This document shows positions 1-9,099 of a stretch of 38,146 bases of DNA, piece after piece. The notes below the pieces were generated by a model. That model made no database searches, was not told the origin of the DNA, and saw nothing but the letters and a program-made list of their open reading frames with translations. The DNA comes from Acidimicrobiaceae bacterium (GTDB lineage: Bacteria > Actinomycetota > Acidimicrobiia > Acidimicrobiales > UBA8592): positions 1 to 38,146 of the forward strand of contig PBMJ01000027.1 of assembly GCA_002722525.1 (NCBI GenBank), read 5' to 3'. The stretch's first letter is position 1, and every line of letters begins with the position of its first letter. A program made the position numbers and the translations under genes.

Positions 1-774
1 ATTCAGCTTACGCTCGAGGAAAATATAGCAACCGTCACAATAAATAGGCCCAGCGTCAAAAATGCGATAACAAGTGAAATGTGGGATGAGCTCCAACGGG
101 TTTTCATTGAGCTTGGCTACACAGATGATGTCCGTGCAGTTATCGTTACCGGAGCCGGTGACGATTTTTGTTCCGGAGCAGATGTAAGTGGTATGGCCAG
201 TCGCAGTGAAGGGCCTCGCCTGCACCAGCTTGAATCTATGCGCAAAGTTGGCGATTGCTGCCTTTCATTATTCAACATGCCAAAAGTGACCATTGCAAAA
301 GTACCTGGAGTTGCGGTAGGGGCAGGCATGAATCTCGCATTATGCTGTGACCTTGTTGTCGCCTCTGAGAATGCTCGCTTTAGCGAGATCTTCGCGAAAC
401 GAGGGTTATCAGTCGATTTTGGAGGCTCATTTCTTCTGCCAAGAATTGTCGGCCTCCAAAAAGCAAAGGAACTTGTCCTTCTAGCAGAAGTGCTCTCAGC
501 TGAAGAAGCCGACAGAATGGGGCTAATTAATTATGTTGTTCCACATGATCAACTCGATGATAAGGCCCTAGAGTTAGCTAAAAAAGCAGCGAGCGGCCCT
601 CCTCGAGCTTTAGCTATGAGCAAAGCCATGTTGAATAAATCTTTCGCAAATTCTCTTCAAGATGCGCTGGATCAAGAGGGAACGTCCCAGACTGTCAATT
701 TCACAACAAAAGATATATCAGAAGCTATGAAAGCATTTCAAGAAAAGCGCCCTCCAAGGTTTAGCGGTTGGTAG
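1..774 (+). CDS. Enoyl-CoA hydratase/isomerase (crotonase) family protein, 5' truncated by window edge
   Basis: Frame 1 is open from base 1 (IQLTLEENIATVTINRPSVKNAITSEMW...) through the ORF at 79; crotonase motifs TGAGDDFCSGAD and AGAGMNLALCCDLVVASENARFSE. Confidence 0.9.
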   Translation: MQLTLEENIATVTINRPSVKNAITSEMWDELQRVFIELGYTDDVRAVIVTGAGDDFCSGADVSGMASRSEGPRLHQLESMRKVGDCCLSLFNMPKVTIAKVPGVAVGAGMNLALCCDLVVASENARFSEIFAKRGLSVDFGGSFLLPRIVGLQKAKELVLLAEVLSAEEADRMGLINYVVPHDQLDDKALELAKKAASGPPRALAMSKAMLNKSFANSLQDALDQEGTSQTVNFTTKDISEAMKAFQEKRPPRFSGW

Positions 775-1145
775 AAACGCATCGTCTGCATATCATTGCG
801 CCACTGATCGCTATATCTGCTCTGCTAATTGTGATTTTATCTAGCTGCGGTTCTTCTTCTGCACCTCAAATACCCGTTGGCCCTAACGGAGAGAGCGATA
901 CTGAGTTGTCGACGGGAAGGGCAGTTTGGACTAAGCACTGTGCTAGCTGCCATGGGAGTTCTGGACAAGGAGGAAGAGGGCACAAGCTCAATGATGGGGA
1001 AATATTCAGAATTTATCCAGAGGTAGATGGATTACTAAATGTTATTTCCGTTGGCAAAGGGCAAGGTATGCCAGCTTTCGGTTCCAAGCTCTCTGACGAA
1101 GAAATAGCTGCAGTCTCCAGGTACATACGAGAAATACTAAATTAA
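768..1145 (+). CDS. Single-heme c-type cytochrome, predicted lipoprotein
   Basis: Lipobox-like LSSC after hydrophobic N-terminus; CASCHG heme-binding motif; downstream GMPAFGSKLSDEEIAAVSRYI typical of class I cytochrome c; TTG start inferred. Confidence 0.8.
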   Translation: MVETHRLHIIAPLIAISALLIVILSSCGSSSAPQIPVGPNGESDTELSTGRAVWTKHCASCHGSSGQGGRGHKLNDGEIFRIYPEVDGLLNVISVGKGQGMPAFGSKLSDEEIAAVSRYIREILN

Positions 1146-1158
1146 GCCTGTATTTGCG

Positions 1159-1223
1159 TATCTAGGGTCAAAGTAGAATCGCCCAGTTACACACTCCAAC
1201 GAATAAAAAAAGTACCCTAGATA
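1159..1223. repeat. 10-bp inverted repeat TATCTAGGGT ... ACCCTAGATA upstream of xerC
   Basis: Arms 1159-1168 and 1214-1223, perfect; right arm ends 1 nt before the ATG. Confidence 0.75.
1213..1218 (+). promoter_or_regulatory. Candidate -10 (TACCCT) for leaderless xerC
   Basis: TANNNT followed by 6 nt then ATG 1225; no SD. Confidence 0.45.
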
Positions 1224-1224
1224 T

Positions 1225-2106
1225 ATGGCATGGGACACTGAATCATTCCTTTCTTCATTAATTTCCGTTAGTGATGCCACTGCATCCGTCTATAAGAGAG
1301 ACTTGAATGCGTTCATAAACTGGAGTGCAGAAACGGATGTCTATGAGCCTGAGGAGGTTAGTCGCCGGCACATTAGACATTATCTCGCATGGTTGCAGGA
1401 GAAAAACTATGCTCGCCGAACAATAGCCAGAAAAACATCAGCCCTGCGAAGGTATTTTCGATGGTCCCAGCAGAATGGAGTAACCTCCACTGATCCATGT
1501 ATTGAAGTTCAAGCAGCCCTCGGAGAGGGAAGGCTTCCAAGAGTCCTAAAGCAACAAGAGATCAAGGTGCTCTTAGATTCTCCAAGGGCATCAGTTCTCG
1601 ACCAAGATGGACCTCGACGTCTTAGAGACGACGCGGTGTTGGAATTGCTCTATGGGAGCGGGCTTCGAGTGAGCGAGTTATGTGCACTCACCTTGAAGTC
1701 ATTTGATTTTGAAAAAAATCTGGTGCGCGTTCTCGGTAAAGGAAATAAAGAGCGGCTTGTCCCTTTGTCGAAAAAATCAGTCAAGGCGATTAATGCATGG
1801 ATATCCGAAGGTAGGCCTGAGTTTCTGACTCAGGAACGGAGTCATAAGTCCCTTTTCGTTAATCTTCGTGGCAAGCCTCTTACTCCTCGAGATCTAAGGA
1901 GGCTCATCGACCGAAGAGCTCTTTCTCCAACGAATCCTCATGCATTTAGACATACATACGCTACTCATCTTCTCGACGGAGGGGCGGATCTCCGAGAAGT
2001 ACAAGAACTGCTCGGTCATGCTGATCTTGGTTCAACCCAAATATACACACATGTAAGTAAGGAAAGGCTCAAGAAAGTTCATAAGGATACTCACCCCCGG
2101 GCTTAG
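1225..2106 (+). CDS. xerC: Tyrosine recombinase, XerC/XerD type
   Basis: N-terminal SAM-like domain and catalytic motifs YGSGLRVSELCAL, HAFRHTYATHLLDGGADLREVQELLGHADLGSTQIYTHV. Confidence 0.88.
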   Translation: MAWDTESFLSSLISVSDATASVYKRDLNAFINWSAETDVYEPEEVSRRHIRHYLAWLQEKNYARRTIARKTSALRRYFRWSQQNGVTSTDPCIEVQAALGEGRLPRVLKQQEIKVLLDSPRASVLDQDGPRRLRDDAVLELLYGSGLRVSELCALTLKSFDFEKNLVRVLGKGNKERLVPLSKKSVKAINAWISEGRPEFLTQERSHKSLFVNLRGKPLTPRDLRRLIDRRALSPTNPHAFRHTYATHLLDGGADLREVQELLGHADLGSTQIYTHVSKERLKKVHKDTHPRA

Positions 2107-2201
2107 AGACCTCAGACATCGCAAATCTAGTTGTTATAGAAGTGGGAGATGGATTTCTGCTGGTAGACTTCTCTCTGTTCTGAAATCAGATCAAAAATTC
2201 A

Positions 2202-2258
2202 CCTGAAGCTAACCACGGTCGTTTTCGAGCGCAAACTTCAGGGTTCGTTTAACCGTGG
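2202..2258 (+). promoter_or_regulatory. Candidate structured rpsB leader (possible pseudoknot)
   Basis: CCTGAAG (2202-2208) pairs with CTTCAGG (2236-2242); CCACGGT (2213-2219) pairs with ACCGTGG (2252-2258); the pairs interleave and the last arm abuts AAGGAG before the rpsB ATG. Confidence 0.5.
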
Positions 2259-2270
2259 AAGGAGAAATTA

Positions 2271-3164
2271 ATGTCACCAGTTGTCACAATGAGTCAACTT
2301 CTAGAAGCAGGGGTCCATTTTGGCCATCAGACGAGACGTTGGAATCCAAAAATGCAGAGATTTATTTTTGGTGAGCGTAACGGGATATATCTACTCGATT
2401 TAAATCAAACCCTCGACTGTTTGGCTGCTGCATACACCCAAGTAAGAGATACCGTTGCAGGCGGTGGATTGGTTCTATTTGTCGGGACCAAGAAACAAAC
2501 TAGAGACTCCGTTGAACAGTACGCCGAACGGTGCGCCCAACCTTATGTAAACCAAAGATGGCTGGGCGGCATGCTTACAAATTTCGAAACAATGGCCAAA
2601 CGCGTTGCGAAAATGAAGGAATATCAACGTATGAGGGAATCCGGTGAGTTTGATGAGATGCCAAAGAAAGAAGCACTTATGCTCTCTAGAGAACTAGCAA
2701 AACTTGAGCGCAACCTAGGTGGTATCAGAACCATGCGTAGTCGGCCACAAATCGTTTTTGTGCTCGACACCAAAAAAGAACACATCGCAGTTACTGAAGC
2801 GAATAAGCTAGGCATCCCAGTGATAGCTGTTGTTGACACTAATTGTGACCCCGATGTTATCGACTACGTTATCCCAGGAAATGATGATGCTATCCGGTCA
2901 AGTGAACTCATGTGCCGAGTCATATGTGAAGCTGTAGAAGAAGGTCAATTAATAGCCTCCAAGAAACTCGGTAGTGAACCGCCTGTGCCAGAAGTGAACC
3001 AAGAGAGAACTGAAGAAGATGAAAAGGCGATAGCTGAGGAGCAAGAGCAGGCAAAAAAGGCTGCTGCAGAGGCATTCCGCGAAAAGGAGAAGAAAATAGC
3101 TGAAGAAATTGCATCCTCACCAGCCGAAGAATCGTCCGAACAAGAAAACCAAGAAACTAGTTAG
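2271..3164 (+). CDS. rpsB: 30S ribosomal protein S2, with acidic C-terminal extension
   Basis: [22 protein letters not shown]..., [24 protein letters not shown] upstream. Confidence 0.97.
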   Translation: MSPVVTMSQLLEAGVHFGHQTRRWNPKMQRFIFGERNGIYLLDLNQTLDCLAAAYTQVRDTVAGGGLVLFVGTKKQTRDSVEQYAERCAQPYVNQRWLGGMLTNFETMAKRVAKMKEYQRMRESGEFDEMPKKEALMLSRELAKLERNLGGIRTMRSRPQIVFVLDTKKEHIAVTEANKLGIPVIAVVDTNCDPDVIDYVIPGNDDAIRSSELMCRVICEAVEEGQLIASKKLGSEPPVPEVNQERTEEDEKAIAEEQEQAKKAAAEAFREKEKKIAEEIASSPAEESSEQENQETS

Positions 3165-3171
3165 AGGTATG

Positions 3172-3969
3172 ACGATGGCAGATTTTACGGCGAAAGATGT
3201 TCAAAAGCTCAGACAGGCGTCTGGGGCAGGAATGATGGATGCTAAAAAAGCTCTTGATGAAGCTTCAGGAGATTTTGAAGCTGCCTTTCAAGCTTTACGT
3301 GAAAAAGGCCTTGCAAAAGCTGATAGTAGGAGCGACCGAGAGAGTTCTAACGGGGCAATTGCAGTCTCACGCGGAGAGTCGGCCGCTGCAATTGTAGAGC
3401 TGAAATCTGAAACAGACTTTTCTGCAAAAGCTGAAGACTTTCTTTTATTAGCTAAGAAGTTGGCAGATTTAGTTCTTGCTGAAGGAGACGAGGCGGTATC
3501 GCAGATTACTGATGCGATAGATGATTTAAGAATTTCGAAGAAAGAAAATATCCAACTTGGACTAGTGCGTAAAATCCAAGTTCCAGAAAATGCCATCATG
3601 GATGCTTATCTACACACCGATCAAGAGGGTAGGGGAATTAACGGGGTAGTAGTCGTTGCTGAAGGAATTTCAGAGGAAGACCTCCACGAAGTTGCACTCC
3701 ATATTGCATTTGCAAAGCCAACTGCATTAAGCAGAGAAGAAGTTCCAGAGGAAGAGATAGCCAAAGAGCGAGAGAGCGCATTGGGGGTTACCAAAGCCGA
3801 AGGAAAACCCGAAGCAGCTTGGGAGAAAATAGTAGAAGGTCGAGTGTCTAAATGGCTCAGCGAGCGTGTTCTCCTTGAACAAGGTATTTTTGGAGAAAAA
3901 GAAACCGTAGCTCAGCGAATTGGTAACGGTAAAATAGTGGAGTTTGCACAGGCCTACATTGGAGAATAG
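3172..3969 (+). CDS. tsf: Elongation factor Ts (ORF track start 3109 is probably too early)
   Basis: MADFTAKDVQKLRQASGAGMMDAKKALDEASGD; SD GAGG just upstream of ATG 3172. Confidence 0.95.
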   Translation, partial: TMADFTAKDVQKLRQASGAGMMDAKKALDEASGDFEAAFQALREKGLAKADSRSDRESSNGAIAVSRGESAAAIVELKSETDFSAKAEDFLLLAKKLADLVLAEGDEAVSQITDAIDDLRISKKENIQLGLVRKIQVPENAIMDAYLHTDQEGRGINGVVVVAEGISEEDLHEVALHIAFAKPTALSREEVPEEEIAKERESALGVTKAEGKPEAAWEKIVEGRVSKWLSERVLLEQGIFGEKETVAQRIGNGKIVEFAQAYIGE

Positions 3970-4056
3970 TTTCAGATCATCTACTCTTGTCGAGATGCAA
4001 ATTAAGCTAGCTCGTGGTAGCAATGAGGTAGCGAACTCGTAAAGGGCAAAATTACT

Positions 4057-4800
4057 GTGCAAAAAAAGACATCCAACTTACTAAATGGCCAATGGGGTCG
4101 AGTAGTGCTGAAAGTATCTGGTGAAGCCTTTGCCGGCGATGAGGGGCACGGCATTGATGGGCATGTAGTTCAGGAGATAGCCCGTCAAATTGTTAAAGTC
4201 CGGTCTGAATTCGATGTCGAGCTAGCTGTTGTTGTAGGCGGAGGGAACATATGGAGAGGTATGGTTGGCACTGGTGCTGGGATGGATAGAGCCCAAGCCG
4301 ATTATATGGGTATGTTAGCCACCGTGATAAATGGGTTGGCTCTGCAAGATACTCTAGAACAACTAGGTCAACCTACTCGAGTACAAACCGCCATACATAT
4401 GAGCCAGGTCGCCGAGCCATATATTCGCCGTCGCGCTATCCGACATTTGGAGAAAGGGCGAATCGTTATATTTGCTGCTGGAACAGGTAACCCATTCTTC
4501 ACCACTGATACCACAGCAGCTTTAAGAGCAGTAGAAATCGAAGCAGGGGCGCTACTAAAGGGAACACATTCAGGAATTCAGGGAGTCTATGATGATGACC
4601 CAAGAGTCAACCCAGATGCTGAATTATTGACCGAGGTGACTTACATCGATGTACTGCAGAAAGGGTTAAAAGTTATGGACTCAACTGCTATTTCATTATG
4701 TATGGATAATAATTTGCCAATCGTGGTTTTTGACTTAATGGGAGATGGAAATGTCGGGTCCATCCTTGCAGGGGAAGCAGTAGGTACTGTTGTTAAATAA
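4057..4800 (+). CDS. pyrH: Uridylate kinase (GTG start)
   Basis: [39 protein letters not shown]. Confidence 0.96.
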   Translation: MQKKTSNLLNGQWGRVVLKVSGEAFAGDEGHGIDGHVVQEIARQIVKVRSEFDVELAVVVGGGNIWRGMVGTGAGMDRAQADYMGMLATVINGLALQDTLEQLGQPTRVQTAIHMSQVAEPYIRRRAIRHLEKGRIVIFAAGTGNPFFTTDTTAALRAVEIEAGALLKGTHSGIQGVYDDDPRVNPDAELLTEVTYIDVLQKGLKVMDSTAISLCMDNNLPIVVFDLMGDGNVGSILAGEAVGTVVK

Positions 4801-4812
4801 GGAAGGAAGACG

Positions 4813-5382
4813 ATGAGCGAAGAGCTGATCGAATTAGTAATGCTAGAAATGAGAGAGAAGATGGCTAAGGCCGTTAATCGAACTCGCCAAGAATTTTCAT
4901 CTATTCGAACCGGAAGGCCTAGCCCTGCTTTAGTTGAAAAAATTCCTGTTGATTACTTCGGTAGTGAAGTCCCACTCCAACAACTAGCAAGTTTTTCAGT
5001 ACCTGAGGCACAGCAGCTAGTTATTTCTCCGTTTGATAAAGGTGCCGTAGAAGCAATAGAAAAGGCCATCCAAATAGCGGATTTAGGTATTAGCCCATCG
5101 AACGATGGTTCTGTTCTTCGCCTTTCGTTTCCTCCACTTACCGAAGAGCGAAGAAAACAGCTCGTAAAGGTAGTTCGGTCGTTGGCTGAGGAAGGTCGAG
5201 TCACCCTTAGGAATGTTCGAAGATCCTCTAGGCAGGACTTAGATGCTCTAGTAAAAGATGGAGAAGTATCTTCCGATTCTGTAAAGAGGGCGGAGGAATC
5301 TGTGGACCAAATTACTAGAGAGCATGAGAATGAAATAAACGCGGCTCTAGGGCAAAAAGAAGAAGAGCTTTTAGAAGTATAA
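4813..5382 (+). CDS. frr: Ribosome recycling factor
   Basis: FSSIRTGRPSPALVEKIPVDYFGSEVPLQQLA; SD GGAAGGAAG. Confidence 0.96.
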   Translation: MSEELIELVMLEMREKMAKAVNRTRQEFSSIRTGRPSPALVEKIPVDYFGSEVPLQQLASFSVPEAQQLVISPFDKGAVEAIEKAIQIADLGISPSNDGSVLRLSFPPLTEERRKQLVKVVRSLAEEGRVTLRNVRRSSRQDLDALVKDGEVSSDSVKRAEESVDQITREHENEINAALGQKEEELLEV

Positions 5383-5402
5383 GATTTACTTAAAGGAGTG
5401 CG

Positions 5403-6569
5403 ATGGATACATCTGATGAAAGAGACAATGAGGAGTCAGGCTTGGCAGATCGCCATGGCCTGCCCCACTGGACTGAAGAAGGGACAGGGGAAGTGCCTCG
5501 GGTTCCTTCAGATTCATCTGAGGGTTTAGATACATGGACCTCTTTAAGTTCCGGGCCTAAATGGGCTGATGACCCCGATGGTTCCGCCATTTCTGAAGGA
5601 GAGTCAAGTCTCCAAGCTGCCCCGAAAAGAGTCGACCTCACTATTGGCGGGGATCCGTCTTCCGAAGACTTCTTTTCATATGAACAAAGTAAAACTTTGC
5701 CCGAAGTAACTGATTCCATCATTGCTGAAGGAAAAAAATCCAGGCGAGGTGCTAGGGGAAGTAGTGATCTCCTGACTCGAATAGCTACTGGGGTTGTTCT
5801 GGGTGGTGTAGCTATTCTCTGCCTAGCAATTAGTAAGCTTTTATCACTTTTACTTATCGCTGTTGTTTTACTCGCGGCATCAGCGGAGTTCTTTGGGAGC
5901 TTACGAAAGGTCGGTTATCAGCCGGCCACTCTTCTTGGGATGGTTAGCATAGTCGCTATGCCTTTATCTGTGTATTGGAGAGGTGAAGGGGCTATGGGCC
6001 TTGTCCTCTTCCTTTCAATTGTCGCCGGCGTTTTGTGGTACCTCCTAGGGATAGGCGGGGCACGTCCTGTCCCTAACTTAGCGGTGGTTATTTTAGGCAT
6101 AGTCTACATAGGGGTGCTGGGATCCTTTGGGGTGCTTCTTTTAGACTCCCCTGAAGGGCGAGGGCTATTACTAGCTGCAATTCTTCTAGCTGCTGGTTAC
6201 GATATCGGTGGATATTTTATCGGGCGAGCTCTAGGGCGCTCTCCGCTAACAGAAGTTAGTCCAAACAAAACAATCGAAGGATTGATCGGTGGAGCGATTT
6301 CCACGGTGGGTGTTTCTGTCCTCCTATCGTTGTTTGATGTCGGGCCTTTTGATGGAACTCCTTTTGGTTTCAGCGATACATTGATCGTAGGCATTGTTGT
6401 AGCATTCATTGCGCCTATCGGTGATCTAGCAGAATCTCTAATTAAAAGAGATCTAAGGATTAAGGATATGGGTACGATTCTTCCTGGGCATGGCGGAATC
6501 TTAGATCGGTGCGATGCGCTGTTATTTGTCCTTCCAACTGTTTACTTTGTGGTGAAAATTTTGGCGTAA
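5403..6569 (+). CDS. cdsA: Phosphatidate cytidylyltransferase with long hydrophilic N-terminal extension
   Basis: Multiple TM segments; C-terminal signature SPNKTIEGLIGG ... PIGDLAESLIKRDLRIKDMGTILPGHGGILDRCDALLF. Confidence 0.92.
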   Translation: MDTSDERDNEESGLADRHGLPHWTEEGTGEVPRVPSDSSEGLDTWTSLSSGPKWADDPDGSAISEGESSLQAAPKRVDLTIGGDPSSEDFFSYEQSKTLPEVTDSIIAEGKKSRRGARGSSDLLTRIATGVVLGGVAILCLAISKLLSLLLIAVVLLAASAEFFGSLRKVGYQPATLLGMVSIVAMPLSVYWRGEGAMGLVLFLSIVAGVLWYLLGIGGARPVPNLAVVILGIVYIGVLGSFGVLLLDSPEGRGLLLAAILLAAGYDIGGYFIGRALGRSPLTEVSPNKTIEGLIGGAISTVGVSVLLSLFDVGPFDGTPFGFSDTLIVGIVVAFIAPIGDLAESLIKRDLRIKDMGTILPGHGGILDRCDALLFVLPTVYFVVKILA

Positions 6570-6635
6570 TCAGTCGGCCGATATCAAAAATCACTAAATA
6601 AACATCTATGCTTTTATATGAGGTAGAGATTATCA

Positions 6636-7796
6636 ATGACTTCATTAGCGATATTTGGCTCCACGGGTTCCATCGGCGAACAGACACTTGATGTTATTAG
6701 GGCCGATAGAGCCGGTTTCGAAATAAAGGTATTGGCTGCCGGAAATTCGACTTCTCGGATACTTGAACAAATCAACGAATTCAAACCTGAATTCGTGATC
6801 ATGGCTGACTCCGATTCTGCTAAGAAAGTCCAAGATGCTTCTCCAGGAGTAGAGGTTGCTTGTGGAGAAAGCGCATTAAGAGAAGCTGCAAGTACAGCTG
6901 AAGTTGTCGTAAATGCTGTCGTTGGCTTTGCAGGTTTGCCTGTCACGATGGAAGCGCTTAAGTCAGGGCGCAGGCTCGCATTGGCGAATAAAGAATCCTT
7001 AATATCCGCAGGCCCAGTTGTTCAAATCGCAAGAGAAACTCCAGGGAGTGAACTTATTCCTGTAGATAGTGAACATTGTGCTCTTCACCAATGCCTTTAT
7101 GGCGGAAATAACAATGCTGAAGATATAAATAAGCTTCTTGTTACTGCTAGTGGAGGTCCATTTCGTGAGTGGCACCCAGATGAATTATCCAATGTTAGAA
7201 AAGAAGAAGCCCTTAACCACCCGACATGGAATATGGGTCCAAAAATTACAGTCGATTCCTCTACCTTGATGAACAAAGGGTTGGAGGTGATTGAAGCTCA
7301 TGAACTTTTTCATGTCGACTATGAAGAAATTGAAGTAGTTATACATCCACAATCTGTCGTTCATTCAATGGTTGAATTCACTGATGGCTCTGTTCTGGCT
7401 CAGCTTTCTATGCCCGATATGCGCCTTCCCATTTCGTATGCGCTGCACTATCCAAACCGATCACGAAAACTTTATGGCCAAATTAATTGGGATGACCTAT
7501 CTCAATTAACTTTTGAAACCCCTGATATGGGTAAGTTCCCATGTTTAAGTCTTGCCTACAATGCGGGTAAAGCTGGAAAGACAGCTCCAGCGTGGTTAAA
7601 TGCTGCTAATGAAGTAGCAGTTGAGGCATTTCTGCAAGACAAGATTAAATGGAAAGAAATTGCTGAAGTGATTGAGCGGACTATGGATTCGTATCCTGCT
7701 TTTTCGGCTGATACGGAACAATCTATTTATGAAGCAGATGCAAGCTCTAGAAGAGTTGCCGAGCAGTGTGTAGGTCGGATTTATGGGCAAAACTGA
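6636..7796 (+). CDS. dxr: 1-deoxy-D-xylulose-5-phosphate reductoisomerase
   Basis: IFGSTGSIGEQTLDVIR, LANKESLISAG, PVDSEHCALHQCL, HPTWNMGPKITVDSSTLMNKGLEVIEAH. Confidence 0.96.
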   Translation: MTSLAIFGSTGSIGEQTLDVIRADRAGFEIKVLAAGNSTSRILEQINEFKPEFVIMADSDSAKKVQDASPGVEVACGESALREAASTAEVVVNAVVGFAGLPVTMEALKSGRRLALANKESLISAGPVVQIARETPGSELIPVDSEHCALHQCLYGGNNNAEDINKLLVTASGGPFREWHPDELSNVRKEEALNHPTWNMGPKITVDSSTLMNKGLEVIEAHELFHVDYEEIEVVIHPQSVVHSMVEFTDGSVLAQLSMPDMRLPISYALHYPNRSRKLYGQINWDDLSQLTFETPDMGKFPCLSLAYNAGKAGKTAPAWLNAANEVAVEAFLQDKIKWKEIAEVIERTMDSYPAFSADTEQSIYEADASSRRVAEQCVGRIYGQN

Positions 7797-9081
7797 AAAC
7801 CTAAAGACAAAAAGCAAATGGAATACGGTTAGCCGTTCTGAAGCTGAACGAGAGCTGCGTGGCCCCAGCAATGGGGGTGCTGGCGGGATACTGGTTATCC
7901 TTCTCCTTGCATTGTTAGGTTTTTCTGCGGGATTCTCAGTCTTTATTGTCGTACTTTCTCTCCTTGTGATTCTTTTTCTCCATGAGCTAGGCCACTATCT
8001 TGTCGCAAAAAAAGCAGGTATGAAGGTGACAGAATTCTTTATTGGGTTCGGGCCTAAATTATGGTCATTTCGTCGAGGAGAAACGGAATATGGCATAAAG
8101 GCCATTCCAGCTGGCGCGTATGTTCGGGTTATAGGAATGAATAATCTTGACCCAGTACCGGAAGAAGATGAGGCTCGGACCTACAGAAGAGCTAGTTTGC
8201 GAAACCGACTTTTACTAGCTAGTGCAGGCTCTCTGATGCATTTCTTCATTGCGATTGTAATGCTTTATTTCTTGCTGACAGGTAGCGGGATTCAAATTGA
8301 TGAGTCCAAATGGAATGTTCGAGATGTTCTTTCAAACGGGCCTGCAGAACAGATCGGAATCCAACAAGGTGATGAGATCATTGCTATAGGAGGATCTGAA
8401 ATTACTACATGGGCCGATCTCGTTTCTGTAGTTTCATCTTCACCAGGAGAGGAGGCTACCTTTGAAATAATCCGAGACGGGCAAAGCCTTTTTTTATCTG
8501 GGGTTGTTGGCTATAACCCAGATTCGATAGAGGAAAAAGGTTTTCTTGGCATCAGAAGAAGCTCTTTAGAGACAATTCGCGAAGGCCCATTAGAAGCTGT
8601 GCCAGAAACGTTGACACAGTTTGTGACCCTTACGAAAGAAACACTTACCGGACTTGGCAATTTCTTTAGTCCCGCTGGGCTCAAGAGTTTCTTCAGCGAT
8701 GTGGTTCAAACAAGCGAAGAGACTTCTCAGGGGTCAGAAGCATCAATCAACTCAGGCGGTCAACAGGAGGGCCGTGTTGTATCAGTTGTTGGGGCTACAC
8801 GGATAGGGGCTGAATTAACTAATTCGGGATGGGAAGGGTTATTTGTATTTCTCATCACAATTAACGTTTTTATAGGATTTTTCAATTTGATTCCGCTTCT
8901 TCCTCTTGATGGTGGCCACATCGCTGTTGCACTTTATGAAGGAATACGAGGAATACGTAAGGAACGATACCACGCTGATGTTTCAAAACTTCTTCCACTT
9001 ACTTATGCCGTTGTATTCGTGTTAATTATTGTAGGTCTAGCAGCGGTATATCTTGATTTAAAAGACCCAATAGCATTGTGA
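7783..9081 (+). CDS. rseP: Site-2 (RseP-family) membrane metalloprotease
   Basis: HELGH active-site motif, PDZ-like segment, NLIPLLPLDGGHI; overlaps dxr end by 14 nt. Confidence 0.9.
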   Translation: MGKTENLKTKSKWNTVSRSEAERELRGPSNGGAGGILVILLLALLGFSAGFSVFIVVLSLLVILFLHELGHYLVAKKAGMKVTEFFIGFGPKLWSFRRGETEYGIKAIPAGAYVRVIGMNNLDPVPEEDEARTYRRASLRNRLLLASAGSLMHFFIAIVMLYFLLTGSGIQIDESKWNVRDVLSNGPAEQIGIQQGDEIIAIGGSEITTWADLVSVVSSSPGEEATFEIIRDGQSLFLSGVVGYNPDSIEEKGFLGIRRSSLETIREGPLEAVPETLTQFVTLTKETLTGLGNFFSPAGLKSFFSDVVQTSEETSQGSEASINSGGQQEGRVVSVVGATRIGAELTNSGWEGLFVFLITINVFIGFFNLIPLLPLDGGHIAVALYEGIRGIRKERYHADVSKLLPLTYAVVFVLIIVGLAAVYLDLKDPIAL

Positions 9082-9099
9082 GTCAATAGGCTTAAGCAT

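Noticed and set aside
1225-2106. Integrase of a mobile element
   Set aside because: No att-like repeats, cargo or phage genes; XerC next to rpsB-tsf is a common chromosomal arrangement.
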